A DNA stretch of 64,000 nt. It comes from Stereum hirsutum FP-91666 SS1. Lineage: Eukaryota; Basidiomycota; Agaricomycetes; Russulales; Stereaceae. Below, piece by piece: positions 34,099 through 46,657 of the stretch. Where the stretch lies: positions 738,600 through 802,599 of the forward strand of contig NW_006763141.1 of assembly GCF_000264905.1 (NCBI RefSeq), read 5' to 3'. A program made the position numbers and the translations under genes. The notes under the pieces were generated by a model that saw only the letters and a list, made by a program, of their open reading frames with translations, made no database searches and had not been told where the DNA came from. Position 1 is the stretch's first letter. Each line of letters starts with the position of its first letter.

Positions 34099-34635
34099 TG
34101 TTTGTGTCCTCGGAGGTGTCGCCGGCAGTCGGCGACTGAGTTAAGAAACTAGTACAAGAAAGTAAACTAAAGATGAGCCGTAAGCTCTTAAGCGAATACG
34201 AACGGCCCAGGGAGATAGAGAGCGGACGACGGCGATTGTCGTGGCACAGAGCAAACGGTTCGACTTCAGTGGCCGGAACCAACTGTGACCCTTTGTGACA
34301 TCACGCAGTTACCCACGATTTCGCGTCGCGTTTCAGCCCGCATCACGTGAGCGCGTACTCTGAGCTTTTTGTAGCACTCGGTTGTGGCGCCCCCTCAAGA
34401 GGAACTGGCCCTTGAGATCACTCCCCTAAAATTGCTATACGATACACACATACTTATCACTTGAAATAAGTTTAGCTATGGCATACGAGAGAAGAGGCAG
34501 TGGCTGATTCAAAAAGACAGCCGCATGGACTGGCAATCGTATGGGCACATATTACACCGCTGTTTGGAATGGGACGATGAGGTCGTCGATGAAATGAAGG
34601 ACCGGGAGATTCGTATGTATATACGATCGCGAGCC
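34099..34635. other. Intergenic between RING-CH and coiled-coil genes
   Basis: About 540 bases upstream of the coiled-coil gene and downstream of the RING-CH gene stop codon. Promoter region presumed; no exon or RNA gene seen. Confidence 0.45.
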
Positions 34636-36555
34636 TCACTGGCGAGGATGTATCAGATCAAGCTCTCGAGCATCTACACCTTCGAATGTCCTATTCTTGA
34701 CATGGCGCGTCTCCAGTTCTTGTTTTGCGAGCCACAAGTGAAGGAGCTTGACGGCGTCTTTCGCCTGAATGCACATAAAAACCCCGGTTAAGTAGTGGGT
34801 CTGGCGAATGAAGATGTGAGACGTACGACAATGAAGAGACCCAATCCAAGCGTATTCCGCCACCTATAGCATGGGGAAGAAAACATCAGTCAACAGTCAA
34901 AGAAAGCGGAAGGATAGTGATTCACCAAACCGGATCGCTCTCAGCCCAAACTCTCGTTCCTCCCCAAAGCGATCTCAACCCCATGCTGACTACCCTCCCA
35001 AACTCCCCCATCGAAGCAAAACCACCCCTCTCCCACGCCCTCTCCATCTCAGGCGGCAACGTATGCGAGCCCCAAAACGATGGCAACCTGGTGCTCAGTG
35101 GCGGTCTTGCCGCCAGTATCCTACCTAAGAATGGTATGTGTGGTGAATGAGACAGTCGAAGGAGGAGACGGCCCATCAGGTTCGCAATGGAGGGCATGAC
35201 GAGGGCTCCGGCTACAAGACGGCCAAGGGAGGAGCCTGTGAGGCGGATGGTGCGTTCGGCTGCTTCGCCGGCGTCGTTCGCATTGGCATTGTCGCCTTCA
35301 GCAGGGATTGGGTCGAGACCTGGGACTGCGCCAGGATTTGGGTCAACATTCGGATTTGCGGCAGGCGGTAGATCTGCTCGTATTTGAGCCCCAGCTGCCT
35401 GTCCCTGTTGTGGTGGTTGTTGCCCTGCGGCACCTTGACCCTGAGGAGGTACAACTTCGGGATCCTCATTCATCCCAATCCGTATCCTAATCATCCCGTC
35501 CCCTGCACCTGGATCGTTGAAATTCCAAACCAAGCTCCTCCCTCTCGTGACCCTCTTCTCCCCCATAACCCACGCATGCGCCCTATCCAAGACGACCCTA
35601 TATAGCGCGCTTACGAACGGAAACATTGTCACCACCATCGTCGGCGTCGGTGGCCACCAAGCCTCCGAGCCCGATCCAGGTCTCAGATAATACGAAGCAC
35701 GGAGTCGGGGCGTTGTGTTTGGGGAGCGACGGATAGCCCAGGGGAGGTCTGTGGGCCAGGGGAAGAGAAGGGGGAAGAGGGGAGAGACGATTGAGAAGAG
35801 GGGTGTGCGGGAGATTATGAGGGAGAGGGGTACGAAGGGAAGGTTGAGGAAGGCGTGCCAAGGCCAATTTGTGGGATCGTCAGAAAGGAGGAGGGAGTAC
35901 ATTTCACTGCCGATGAAGTTTTGCAATGCCCAAGCTCCGTACGATGTCAAAACGGCATAAAGACCTATTCAATACAGTAGATAGGCCAGATAAGCACGAT
36001 GCTTTCGTCAGTCCTACAATATTGGATGTGATTATAGTCAAATCAAACGCACCAGCGCCAAACGAGATGACAATGATCCCAGCACAAGACACCGTGGTGA
36101 GCCTCCCAACCCTCAACAATGCCTTATTCCACGCATCAAGCACCCTCAACATGAGTGGGTTCTTACTCTCTAACTCATACTTCGCTCCGCACTGTGGACA
36201 TTTGAGCGCATTGGGGGCGCGATCTGGGTTCTGCTGGGCTGCTTTGATCCACTGTAGAAGACATGATTCGTGGGCGACGAGAGTACAGTTGCAGGGATGA
36301 GTCCAAGCTCGAGGTGGGTCTTCTTGTGGATCTATGATATGAGATGCGGTTAGATGTGGCGAGAGGGTGTGAGGGGCGCTGTCGGTTCGCTGGACTTGTG
36401 GAGAGAAAGGTAACAGAACGTACCTCCATAACGCTCCTCTTCTCTGCATATATAACAGAGTTTGACCTGGAATGATTTAATCATACCATTCTAGCGAACA
36501 TGATATTATGACGCACCCTCAAGTCGTCCACAGTCGGAACCTTGCTGTCTGACAT
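34636..36555 (-). CDS. RING-CH (RINGv, MARCH-type) membrane E3 ubiquitin ligase
   Basis: Starts MSDSKVPTVDDLR at 36555. After an intron the variant RING C4HC3 finger reads KLCYICREEERYG, then HPCNCTLVAHESCLLQWIKA and LKCPQCGAKYEL: Cys-x2-Cys, Cys-x-Cys, His-x2-Cys, Cys-x2-Cys in the RINGv order. Such ligases recruit E2 enzymes at membranes. Hydrophobic segments follow (VSCAGIIVISFGAGAF; FLNLPFVPLSLIISRTPLF; VTMFPFVSALYRVV), then a long Gln/Gly/Pro/Ala-rich loop and a further hydrophobic part (LGRLVAGALVMPSIANLMGR). Two last exons, joined by introns at about 34860-34920 and 34770-34815, add WRNTLGLGLFIV and AKDAVKLLHLWLAKQELETR, ending HPRQ at 34636. Size is about 480-500 residues. Topology and substrate cannot be told. 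Confidence 0.85.
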
Positions 36556-36995
36556 TTTGACAGCCGAAGACGAGGTTCTCTCAATGAATCCGCAGAGAAT
36601 TTAAGATACAAGAACGGTTCCAGAAGATTGTTGGATAAAAGAAAGGGATGAGAATGCAGTCACGATCCCGAGCAAGAGAGGAACGTGCAAGAACGATGAT
36701 GCAACTCGGAAACGCGTCGAACGCCACACACGCGTCCATCGGCATCGCGCGCCAAATTTAGTTCTCGCCACTTTCGCCATCCATCGCACCACGCAGAACC
36801 GAGTGAGTAGCAATATTCTGCAGGATTGATTGATACAACAAGAATGCGATTCACATCGAGTGAATGTGGGATACAAGTGCGCCCGTACAAGCTGCTGTCG
36901 GTGTCCATGTACAGTCTACATTTTCTCATATTCATCCCGACCCAGCCTAGCCCAAGTCGCCACCACATCAATGCCCTCTCAAAACATAAAACCGG
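36556..36995. other. Intergenic between eIF2-gamma and RING-CH genes
   Basis: About 440 bases containing the promoter of the RING-CH gene and the 3' flank of the eIF2-gamma gene. Nothing else recognised. Confidence 0.45.
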
Positions 36996-38892
36996 CTAAT
37001 CCACCTCCAAAACCGTCCCCCTCTGCACACTTCCCCATCCAACCAGACGCCAATGCTTCTCGATTCTCCTCGACAATGCCACCTTCTCCCCAACCTCGGT
37101 ACACGCGGGCGACGTGAGCTGGATCTTTGCAAGATCGGCTTTGACGGAGAGGACACGACCCCCGGTGGAGGTTGATCCGATATTAATGAGAAGGAGCTCG
37201 TTTTTGACGAGTTTGGAGACTTTGGTTTGTTTCTTGTCTTCCGTTTTGACACCGAGTAGTCGGCGGAGGAGGAACAGGGAGATTTCGAGCTCTGTATCAG
37301 ACAGCCACGCATCAGGTCTGTCATATTCAAAGGAGGTTGAGAACAAAAGAAACGTGGGCGTACCGGTGAAAATCTGCGGAAGCTTGCCAACCGCTCCCAA
37401 AACCTGTCCCACCAACCTATCCGCACGACAAAGCGTGGGATCGATCTTCGTGCCAACACCAATCAACCCACCCGGAACAGCAAACTGCAGATGGTTGTTC
37501 TCCGCCAACAACGTCACGATCTTGCTGAAGATAGGTTTGCACCTGTTCCTTCCCGCCGCATCCTTCGTAACGATACCAGGACGGATCTCGACCTCCATAC
37601 CGAGACGAAGAACACCGGTGAGGATAGACCCACCGGCGACACCGCCCTTGAGATCGTCGACTTCTGAACCGGGCTTGTTGACGTCGAAGGAACGGATGAC
37701 GATGAGGCGGGGGTCGGAGGTGAAATCACGGACGGGAATGGGGATACGTTTGACGATGTACTCGTTCACAGCGTCAATATTGTATTTGAGCTGGGCGGAG
37801 ATGGGGACGATTGGCGATTGTTCGGCGACCGTGCCTATTCGACGCGATCCGCACACACGGCTCAACACTCGTCTCGTCCGCAAAAAAACGGACGAAGGAA
37901 TTCACGCACCCTTCACGAATGCCGTGATACTCTTCTGGTGCTCCAGCGCCTGCGCCTCCTTGATCAAATCCACCTTATTCTGCAAAATGATGAGATGCTC
38001 CAGCTTCATGATCTCCACGGCAGCCAGATGCTCAGATGTCTGAGGCTGAGGACATGTTTCGTTTGCGGCAACGAGAAGGAGGGCGGCGTCCATGACGGCG
38101 GCACCGTTCAACATTGTGGCCATGAGAATGTCGTGGCCGGGACAGTCGACGAAGGAGACATGGCGAACGAGCTTCATGCGGTGGCCACATCCTGGTCGCT
38201 CGCAGGGCGGGTGGTCCTCTTTGTCGGAGCGGTATGAACGGTAGCAGCCTGGTCGTGGGCAGGCTTCGTTCTCACATTTGTAAATCTGTGAAGGGGAAGA
38301 AGGGCGCCACAAATGTGAGAAAAACAGGGCAAGGGGTCTCATTGTGCATTTCGGAGGTCGTGTGTGGAGGACTGTTCTCAGGAGAGTGAAAAGTGAGAGT
38401 AAAGGACGTACTTTGGCGTTGGCGTAACCAAGCTTGATGGTGATATTCCGCACGAGCTCGTTTTTAAATCGAACGGTCATGACTCCCGAAATGGCTTTCA
38501 CCACTGTCGACTTTCCGTGTGCGACATGTCCAATGGTACCTGTTCATCCCAAAGCGAGCCCATCAACCCATACAACAGATCCCGGAGAAGGGGGAGTCCG
38601 TGACAACGATGGAACGTCCCCATGAGCATTCCGTCTCAAAACACAAGATCAGGCGCCTAGATCACGCACCCAAGTTTATTGTGGCCTAGCAGATCAAGAG
38701 TATCTATGAGTTTCAATACAGTAAAACAATAGAGAAAACTAGACGCACCTGTTTTGAAATAACCTCAGGCGAAAGAGGCGTCAACTTCGAAGGATCGATC
38801 TCAACGCTCGGCACAACCTCAGGCTCTTCTGCCTCTTCCTCCTCCTCAGAGTCGGACTCCTCGTGCTTCTGCAGTGTCTCGTCGCCTGACAT
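36996..38892 (-). CDS. GCD11: Translation initiation factor eIF2 gamma subunit
   Basis: GTPase core of the eIF2 complex that carries initiator Met-tRNA to the 40S ribosome. Starts [20 protein letters not shown] at 38892, with an acidic N-terminus. The G1 loop GHVAHGKST falls at an exon edge, followed by [20 protein letters not shown]. The Cys-rich zinc ribbon includes [17 protein letters not shown] and [15 protein letters not shown]3 is DCPGHD, G4 is NKVDL, and the domain continues [17 protein letters not shown]. The beta-barrel domains end [12 protein letters not shown] at 36996. Length about 470 residues, normal for the family. Introns are short. Highly conserved single-copy gene, so the assignment is very secure. 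Confidence 0.96.
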
Positions 38893-41549
38893 ATTGTCTC
38901 TAGTTCTATGTAGATACCAAAGGTGATGATCCGACGAAAGTCAAGTCGGTGATGATGGGTTGCAGTGGCGGACGAGCGAAGGGTGGCCTGGGGGACGGCG
39001 ATGATGGCGCGTGTAGGGCATGACTCAACTTTTTGGAGGAGTCGGAGTTTGAAATCGTTCTTTCTTGTTGACCGTCATGTCGTTCCAACCACACTTGACT
39101 TTTGCACTTTCTACGCGACAAATCATCCCTTCCTCTAATTGATATGATATCCAATCGATGTGTTGATGACCATTCGAGTCGTCTTCGTCATACCTGACGA
39201 AACCCAATGCTACAATCCTGAAGCACCAGTTTCCGTCAAGTTCGACCGGCAGTGGCGCTTACTGCTACCAAGCCCATTCGCATCCTCTCTAACTACGAAA
39301 AAGGCGCTTTTGACCAAATTTTGCTGTCGAATGCATCTCTATACTCGAAAACGCTTGGTCCTGTTGTATCTTTGAAAATTCCGCGGTAGTGCTCGTGACC
39401 TGCAGCGGTATCGGGATATACGCTCACAACTTGATCCAGAGACAAAGTGGGGAGACATTCAAATTGAGGGTCAAGTATGAGGATTATCTGGTGGGATTGA
39501 AGGAGCGGATGAAGCTAGACAATTTTGAGTACAGAATGCGAAGAGTCATTTGCCTAACATCGTACGTCCACCATCAATCACCTTGACAATAAACTAGGTG
39601 GCAACGTGACTATTGCTACAATGGGCTGTGTTCGATTGCCCCAGCCGTGCCATATTCATTGACGCAGACTTAACACGCCCTGTTAGGTTCGACGGTTAAG
39701 TTGTGAAACTCGCATTAGTGCCGACATCCGAGACACAAAAGAAACAACAAGGACCCTTCCTCTCCGATAACCACAGCCTTTTTCAACTCCGTGACCGATA
39801 CGAGAATACCTCGGAGGACACATGACATGTTCCTCGATGCAGCTTAACGACTGTCGTACCCGTACGCTGATCGTCTGATACAGATCATACTCGATAGGGG
39901 GTATATGAGGTTCAAGCTCAATACTCGTTGAGAACATCGATTCCCAACCCGTCGAAGATGCTCATGTCGAAAAAATCGAAAGAAATTTCCCCATCTGGTG
40001 GGTCGCACGGGCCACGATGTCTTCGCGAGATTCGTTTATTGATACGAGGAGAACATATGGGGTTGGTGACGTTTGTTTAGACGATTGATACGGGTCAAAG
40101 CCTGAGGGGCATCAACCGTGAGTTCAACCATCTACATAAATTCTTAGTACTAACCTTAGGCTGCTTCATTGTCAGGCCGGGTGCGTGATTACGCTAAAAG
40201 GTACGCGTACGAGGCGCAGAGGAAATTGAGCCGGTGGCCTTAGATAAGAGTGTTGGTGATGCTTCGGACTTCTGAGGCTGGAGGACCTTCCAGAGCTCAT
40301 CCGCTTATCGTTCTTAAGGTCTGGCGATGTATGGTTTGTTACTTAGCTCACTGTATTTTAGCTATAATTGCGTCCTGGACGCACTCACCGCGTAATCATG
40401 AGGTCCGGCGATCATTTAGTCTTGAAGCCTTGAGGGATAAGGCAGGACCATAGCGTGGTAGCCGGCTACACTGAAGCCAGATCAGCATGGAGCAAGTGTG
40501 GAGGCCGCATCAGAAGTCCCACATCATGGAGGAGTTCGTAAACCCAAGGGGTGCCATGGTTGAAGAGCTAGTACTCTGCGGAGCTAGGAGAAGCCACCGG
40601 GTCTCAACGATGTCAGTCTGGTATCCAACCAGTGAAAGGGCGGCGTTTGGCAACTACTCGGCGTAGCGTACAGATTTGGACCAAGGGTAGTGTTACCGTG
40701 ATTGTGTTGACACAACTACTCAGCCAGGAAGGTCAGAGCGTTCAGACACGTTGCAGGCGGGTACCTGATTCGTAAAAGCATCATTAATCAATGGCTGTTC
40801 AGACGCTCCGGTTTAACGTTTGTACTCGGGTTGCACCTCCTTTGAGATGATATCGAGCTTATCCTTACCCGTCAGACGTGGTGAGTAACCTCGTTCTGAG
40901 TTGCACGGCTCCGCGGCGCAAGACAAGAATGCAGGATGAATCGCTTGCAACCAAAATGCATAGAACAGAACAGCGTATGTGAGGTCAGTGGGCGCCGATT
41001 GTCATCCATGACTCCTACAATGAAGATCCGCACAAATTTTAGAAGACTCCAGATGACTTGGCGGTGAAGAGGTCCAAGACACAGCCCTAAACGCTCGAAT
41101 TTCCCCGAGCCCCTACCGTTCGACATGATCGGTTGGCAGAGTAGTGATGCAAATTAGGTTAATTGCGAGCCGGTCACGACGATACCGAAGCACTATGCTC
41201 GGTGCTTGAAGTAGTATTCATTCTTCGCAGATGTTGTGTCCTTTTGAACCGCTTAGAGCCCTCCATTCCACACGCCTGATGCGGGTTCAAACTCTTCTCT
41301 CCGCGGGATGAACCAAGCCCCGGATGTTGCCAGCAATGACGACCGCATCAATAACAGCTATATTTCATACACCGCACAAAAGCCGCGTGTGCTACGGGAA
41401 CAATGAGACGCAGAGGGACCTGCCTACACGAACAAATAATAAAGATCCATGAGGATAGCGAGAGACAAAAAGTCGAGGCTTGGATCGAGTGGCTCTAGTC
41501 GTGGGCTCGTGGTGGAGACATGAAGCCCAGTGAAAACCCCGTCTACGCA
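38893..41549. other. Start of second accessory stretch; only short fragments
   Basis: About 2.7 kb without a gene I can support. Near 39160-39586 two plus-strand fragments look mildly coding (IRVVFVIPDETQCYNPEAPV; LKERMKLDNFEYRMRR) but frames break between them. The remainder has random short frames. Its left end contains the eIF2-gamma promoter. Confidence 0.4.
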
Positions 41550-41745
41550 TATCTAGGTTTTGTGAATAGTTATCTACCAAAAACTTGACAATCTACCATA
41601 ATCTAGAAATTCCCTCCGATGGCCTATCCGTATATCATTTTGGTAAATTCCTCTAGAGATATCTACAGATATCTAAGAACTCTGATTCTAGTGCTAGTCG
41701 TCTACATAAATCTAGGTCAATCTACTAGGGAACGTGTGCGGTACT
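41550..41745. repeat. ATCTAC/ATCTAG-rich degenerate repeat
   Basis: Within about 200 bases the hexamers ATCTAC, ATCTAG and TCTACC, plus variants, recur more than a dozen times at irregular spacing. The orientation is the reverse complement of the GTAGAT-rich tract at 46.65-47.12 kb. Non-coding; described further in the findings. Confidence 0.6.
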
Positions 41746-43768
41746 GTGTGTCGAGCATGCTGACATAGGTAAATTGCCTCACTGAAAAGAAGGGTGACTG
41801 TGCCACTGAGCCACACGACAAGTACAGGCATTCAATTGAGTCAGTGTGGCGAATGCAGTTCCATTTGTTCAAAACGGAGTTCGGTGACACCGTGCAGGCA
41901 ACCTACACTGTACACAATTGCTGAACAAGAGATCTACCGGATGTAAAATACTTATGATATTAGGAGTAGTAACAGGTGAGCAAGATAAGTACATATATAA
42001 GGATTTCTCAATCATCGCCCGTACAGCGGGTCGCTATTGGGTTCATTGCGGTGCTGGGTAGTCTGGTTGTTCTCATAACCGTCGTTGACATTGTCGTTTT
42101 CCATGTCGCCAACCGCATCCAGTGTCACCAGGAACTGAGTGTGGGTTCCGGAGAGGGTTATGTTTTACTGGCAACATCAGCCTTCAGACAAGACTAAGTG
42201 CCATGGAGGATGGAGAGCGTCTTCTCATCGTCGGTTTCTTCTACCGGGCGAAGCTGAGAGGGGAGCCGTGAGCATTTTGAGGGGCAGCGTGGGGAGTGGG
42301 TGGGCCATAAGTAGAGCGTGAGGTCGATTCCTTTGAGGTTGGGGCACTTTGTTGTGGCGAGGGCGAAAGAACGAGGAAGGAGACGAAAGGGCTGGGAAGG
42401 ATCGATGGTTGCTCGGAGAGTTCGTACACACGCAGCGAGGGGATGATCACGTTTGGTACCTGAATCGACAGCAGCACGGAATGTGTTGGACTAGCGTTGC
42501 AAACGCAGATCAATGTTGCAGAAGAGAAGAGTCTGAGCTGGCGTAGACCATGATTTACAGACAAGGGAGCAAGCAAGGAGGAGAGACGTGTTGGGTTCAT
42601 AGGTCGGGGTGATGGATTCGAGTTTGACTGTACTCGGGCTGAGGATAAGTCTGGCTGGGAGGGTGGCCGGACGGCATTAGGCTTGTGTTTACAGGGTGCT
42701 GTAGGAGCAGAGGGATATGTGAGTGTGAGGTCAATTGTGATGCCTTTCGACGGGGTCTGTGCCATTTGGTTCATGTCAGTCACTAGAGATGAAAAAACTA
42801 AGTATAATGAACGTACGGCATGCGTGACTCGGAAGAGCCAAAAAAAATCCAAGTAACGAGAGCTGCAAGTAAATCATCGTATTCGTCAGATTCTATGTTC
42901 AGGATTCATCAGTCATCGGGTTCTGTTCGCTGTCGGATGCTCATGCTCAGCGATGACCTCGACAGTTCGACTTGACTGAGTGCTGCCCGGTATGACGAGG
43001 AGAGCACGAGGGTATGCAGGGAGGATGGCATGGGGGCGTCGAGGACTGGGTATTTCCGTCCACACCCAGCACAACGACCTTCGAAGTGACGTCTACCTTG
43101 GGACTGAAGCCCACGGACCTCTCGATGTTCAAGGTCTCCAGCTTACCACATTTTTAACCACTGCCTCCGGAGCCCAATCACCTCTCGATAATGAACAACT
43201 ATCCATGGACGAAAACAAGGCGAGAGCAAAAATGTGACATATTCACCCTCACCCTCCGGCCTAACGGTATCCTCTTTAGTCTCCCCAGACATCTCTCCAA
43301 TCCGCCGCCTGTTTTCAAGCATAACTCCCTTCACATCCACATTCCTCCCCATCGCGCGAGCTTATTCGCGCTATCAACTCCTCCGAAACACACTAAACAA
43401 TTTCTCACATTGATTTATAACCTTGCGATTGTCCGAATGTAGGATTTGGGGCATCGAAGTCGATGAAGTTGTCGTGGACTTGGAGGGCTTGCGCTTCAGC
43501 ATAGATGACGGGGAAGGCGGCCGAAAAGGTGGTTGTCCCGGCGGTACGGATGCCGTAGTCTAGCAAACGAGAGACCGTGACGCCCGGAGTATTCGCAGCT
43601 GCAAAAAGAAACATTATCAGTGTATGGTACTCTGAAAGAGGTTTAGATGTCGAAGAGATTGAGAGGACATTGAGAGATGAAGAGACAAGAGGTTCGGACG
43701 TCATTACAAGATAGAAAATAACGAACCACCAATATGCTCCCACCCATCGGTAGACTCCTCACTAGCCG
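41746..43768. other. Fragmentary coding-like DNA, no resolvable gene
   Basis: Several stretches look weakly coding. Plus 41976-42197 contains a hydrophobic helix (VAIGFIAVLGSLVVLITVVD). Minus 43405-43615 contains GVTVSRLLDYGIRTAGTTTF and PVIYAEAQALQVHDNFIDFD, preceded by an acceptor (tttgcag). Plus 43191-43442 is proline-rich. I could not join any of these into one gene or recognise a family. They could be exons of an agaricomycete-specific gene or decayed remnants. Confidence 0.3.
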
Positions 43769-43978
43769 ATGTCTTCCGAGTCTTCAAGTCATCCCTCCCA
43801 TTTCACCCGTCTGCGGGCTTCATTCTGGGAACGATATGAGGCTTGTTCGCGACTGCACGCGATCGAGCTCAATGTGTCATTGTTTGTTCATTTTGCGGTT
43901 ATTTTGGTTTCCAGTATTATTTGTGGACGAGCAGTAGCGGGAAAGCAAGTTGCATATGATGTGGAGGAAACGAGATAA
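43769..43978 (+). CDS. Small putative membrane peptide, hypothetical
   Basis: A 69-codon frame starting MSSESSSHPSHFTRLRASFW contains one hydrophobic helix (LNVSLFVHFAVILVSSIICG) and ends DVEETR. Composition and a single clear transmembrane segment make it more protein-like than neighbouring frames. There is no family recognition and no splice continuation, so chance is possible. Confidence 0.25.
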   Translation: MSSESSSHPSHFTRLRASFWERYEACSRLHAIELNVSLFVHFAVILVSSIICGRAVAGKQVAYDVEETR

Positions 43979-44842
43979 AGTGAGGCAGGGGGATGTGGAA
44001 GAGGTGCGAGAGGCTGCCGGCAAGCGAGTGAGTAGAATGTGGTGTGGATACTGAGTAAAGAATACTACAGGGACGTACCTTACGACAAACACGACGTGAA
44101 CATGCTCGCGTACATTGTTTACGAAGCTCTGCTCAGATGATTCGAACGGATCCAGGGTGCACGACGGGCGCGAGTGCGGACAGTGCACGATACGCGAACG
44201 CGCTCGGAGCGCGAATGAGGAGGGGGAGGAGCTACGACGAACGTCACACAAGGACCCGAAAGGGTCGAGCAAGTGCGCGTGCGCTGTACACTCTGGTGGG
44301 CTTGGGATTTCTGGGAGGGTCTATGATGAGATGGAGGCAAGGAAAGGGTAGTAGTGAGAGCGAGAGCGAGTCATTCGCTCTCCCGTCGACGCCTCGCAGT
44401 TCCCACAGACGTGAGCAGACGTGTCGGCGGTGATGGAACGGCGGTCGAGGATAGAATATATGTGACGCAACCTCTTTTGTACGAGGGAGATGAGAGGCAG
44501 CCTAGATCGGACACTGTGATAAAACACGATTGGAAAGGAATTTAAGATCGTCTTGAAGAAGGTCGGATTGTGGCAACTGGAGCAGGCCCATGCCAGCGAG
44601 TTATACAAGCAGTTACATCGTAGAATCAAAATCATTTCCAGCAGAGGACTTTCTCAAGTAGATTATACTTCGAAGCCAAAAAAGTGTTAAGCCGTTTATA
44701 GTGGAATCCAGTGCGTGGACGCCGGAGAACAGCGTAACCACTAGCATGAAGCACGCGAAAATGAGTACGAGCGGTGGCCACAGACAAATGCAAGTGCAGA
44801 GCCTTCTGAATTCTTGAAAAAAGAAAGCATAGATCATTATAG
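43979..44842. other. No gene recognised
   Basis: About 860 bases of accessory DNA with short Arg/Ser-rich frames on both strands and no signature. Confidence 0.4.
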
Positions 44843-45640
44843 TTGGCCACTAGAGAGGATCGCCACCGTGACCTACCTTGGACCTACCACCACATTGATA
44901 TTGACACGAAGTTGGTTCCGCGCGGGTGTTGCCGAAATCACGTGATGTCGGCCGTTATGTTCGACTTCGACTTGTCGCTTCAAGTAACTTGTCCTATTGA
45001 GCTCTCTGGGTCGCCGTTGTCTCTGCGGCATGCGCCTGTAGAGACCGAACCCTTCTCTGTGTATATCTCTGAGCAGGTCGATCCCCGGCAGCCTTAGATA
45101 TATACAACAAACTTCGCCGGCTTGCTCGTCTCTAAATCCGTCTGTGACCTTATGCAAAAGTCCGTATTGCTGGTAGAAGAAGGTACAATGCACAAATGGT
45201 GCTCGTTTTACAGCTGGGATGGCTTACCAGGAGCTGTAGAGTTGGAAAGAGAACAAGTGAGTGAGACAGTATCTACTCCCATAGCCCCATGTCTCTCCAC
45301 ATTGTGCCATTGGAGGCCACAAGTTCAGTTTTAATTCAAATCACGTCGTAGCGGGGACAATCGAAGCGCACCAATGCCCCACAATGCCTCGGACCTTTGA
45401 TTTGATGGGATTCGGGCTGCTTGTGGTCGAAGATGATGGTTATTACACCGGTGAGTCCCCGGCACCTTCACGAATCATATAAGCACTGGTTCTTGCTGCA
45501 TATGTGTATGTTTCTGATGTAGCCTACCCGGATTACTCGGCTCCTTGGTTGTCTCGTGCAGAAACTGCGTCATCGCGTCATTGAGCATCGCAGCACGTAG
45601 GTCCTGTCGAGGAAGAGGAGGAGGGTGAATTTAGATACTG
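44843..45640 (+). pseudogene. Series of exon-like fragments of an unknown gene
   Basis: Short plus-strand blocks are bounded by credible splice signals: MSAVMFDFDLSLQVTCPIEL near 44942; VLLVEEGTMHKWCSFYSWDG near 45167; DLMGFGLLVVEDDGYYT ending at a gtgagtc donor near 45451; PDYSAPWLSRAETASS near 45530; and VEEEEEGEFRYWQ ending at a gtgagtc donor near 45643. No single frame joins them all without stops, so I treat the locus as decayed or unresolved. It leads directly into the ~174-bp tandem array, whose units resemble the acidic exon ends here. Confidence 0.35.
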
Positions 45641-45764
45641 GCAGGTGAGTCTCTTTCTCCATCCCCTTTCCATCGAGTTCTCAGTGGTTTGCGGCCCCTT
45701 TCGCAACCTTATGAGCTCAAAAGTCTCATAAACAATCTCGCATTTACCTTTACACTATGTTTGA

Positions 45765-46510
45765 AGGCCATCAGCTCCGCTATCACTGAGAGCGACAATG
45801 ATTGAGGCAAGTTCTCCTTCCAGACCCCTTTGGTCGAGATTTTTGTCATTCTCACTCACTTTTTCTTCATCCGTCGACGTTTTGAGCTTGAATGAACTCA
45901 ATACATCTATCTCACCACTAGCACATCTTGTTCGAGGGGTATCATTGCCGTCGCCACTGAGAATGACGACGACTATTAGGTGAGATCTCCTGAGTCCTCG
46001 CGCCATTTTTTATGAACTCCTGTTCGTTCTCACTCAATATAGTAGGTTTGTTTCTCGACTTTACGTGCCCAAAATAGTTGTGCATAGCCCCTCCGCCATT
46101 TCTGCCTCTTGTTTGGAGGGTACTGACCCCACCACCGTTAAAAGTGACGATGGCAATGAGGTGAATTTCTTCCTCCAACACTTTTCTGCCGTAAGTTTGG
46201 TTGTGTCCATTCATTTGTGGACCTTTCTTTGACGTTCCATACTCGAGAGGCTTCTGTGCATCCCCTCAGCCATCTCCGCACTTTCTTTGGAGGATATCGG
46301 CCCCGTCACTGTCAAGAGTGGCGATGAATATTAGGTCCGTTTCTTCCTCCAGCTCCTTTCAGCCGTTATTTTGTCCGTTCTCCTTCATTTGCAGACTTTT
46401 CTTTGACGTTCCGTGCTCTATAGAATCCCATTCACCACCTTCATCACCTCCGCACTTTTTTCGAACGCTATTGGCTCACTACAATTGAGAACGGCAATAT
46501 GAATCGGTAG
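45765..46510 (+). repeat. Tandem array, about 174 bp x 5, exon-like units
   Basis: Five diverged copies, anchored at about 45785, 45956, 46134, 46306 and 46480 (spacing about 171, 178, 172 and 174). Each has a pyrimidine-rich lead, a block like TCTGCxCTTxxTTGGAGG, and a conserved stretch like GTCACTGxxAAGAGTGACGA followed by an ATTAGG-type end. The downstream half contains TTCTTCCTCCAxCxCxTTTC and CTTTGACGTTCC. In one shared frame the core reads like TVKSGDEY then stop (unit 4), ATENDDDY then stop (unit 2), ITESDND then stop (unit 1) and TVKSDDGNE (unit 3). Confidence 0.7.
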
Positions 46511-46574
46511 GTTTAACCTCAGATTTATCAATTGACACATAAGATATTAAATTATTACTGACATCTGTATCCGT

Positions 46575-46645
46575 AGGCAAGGGTGCGGGTAACGCGTACG
46601 GGTGTGGGTCAGTCTCTGGGCACCCGCGAGGTACCCGTACTGCTC
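46575..46645. repeat. GGGTRCGGGT / ACCCGTAC low-complexity tract
   Basis: Short motifs ggtgcgggta, cgtacgggtgtgggt, gcacccgcgaggtacccgta occur in both orientations over about 70 bases, giving potential for a hairpin. Non-coding simple repeat next to the 141-bp duplication. Confidence 0.5.
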
Positions 46646-46657
46646 ACTAAATTGTGC

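Noticed and set aside
37114..38043. Plus-strand frame of 309 codons
   Set aside because: Antisense shadow of eIF2-gamma.
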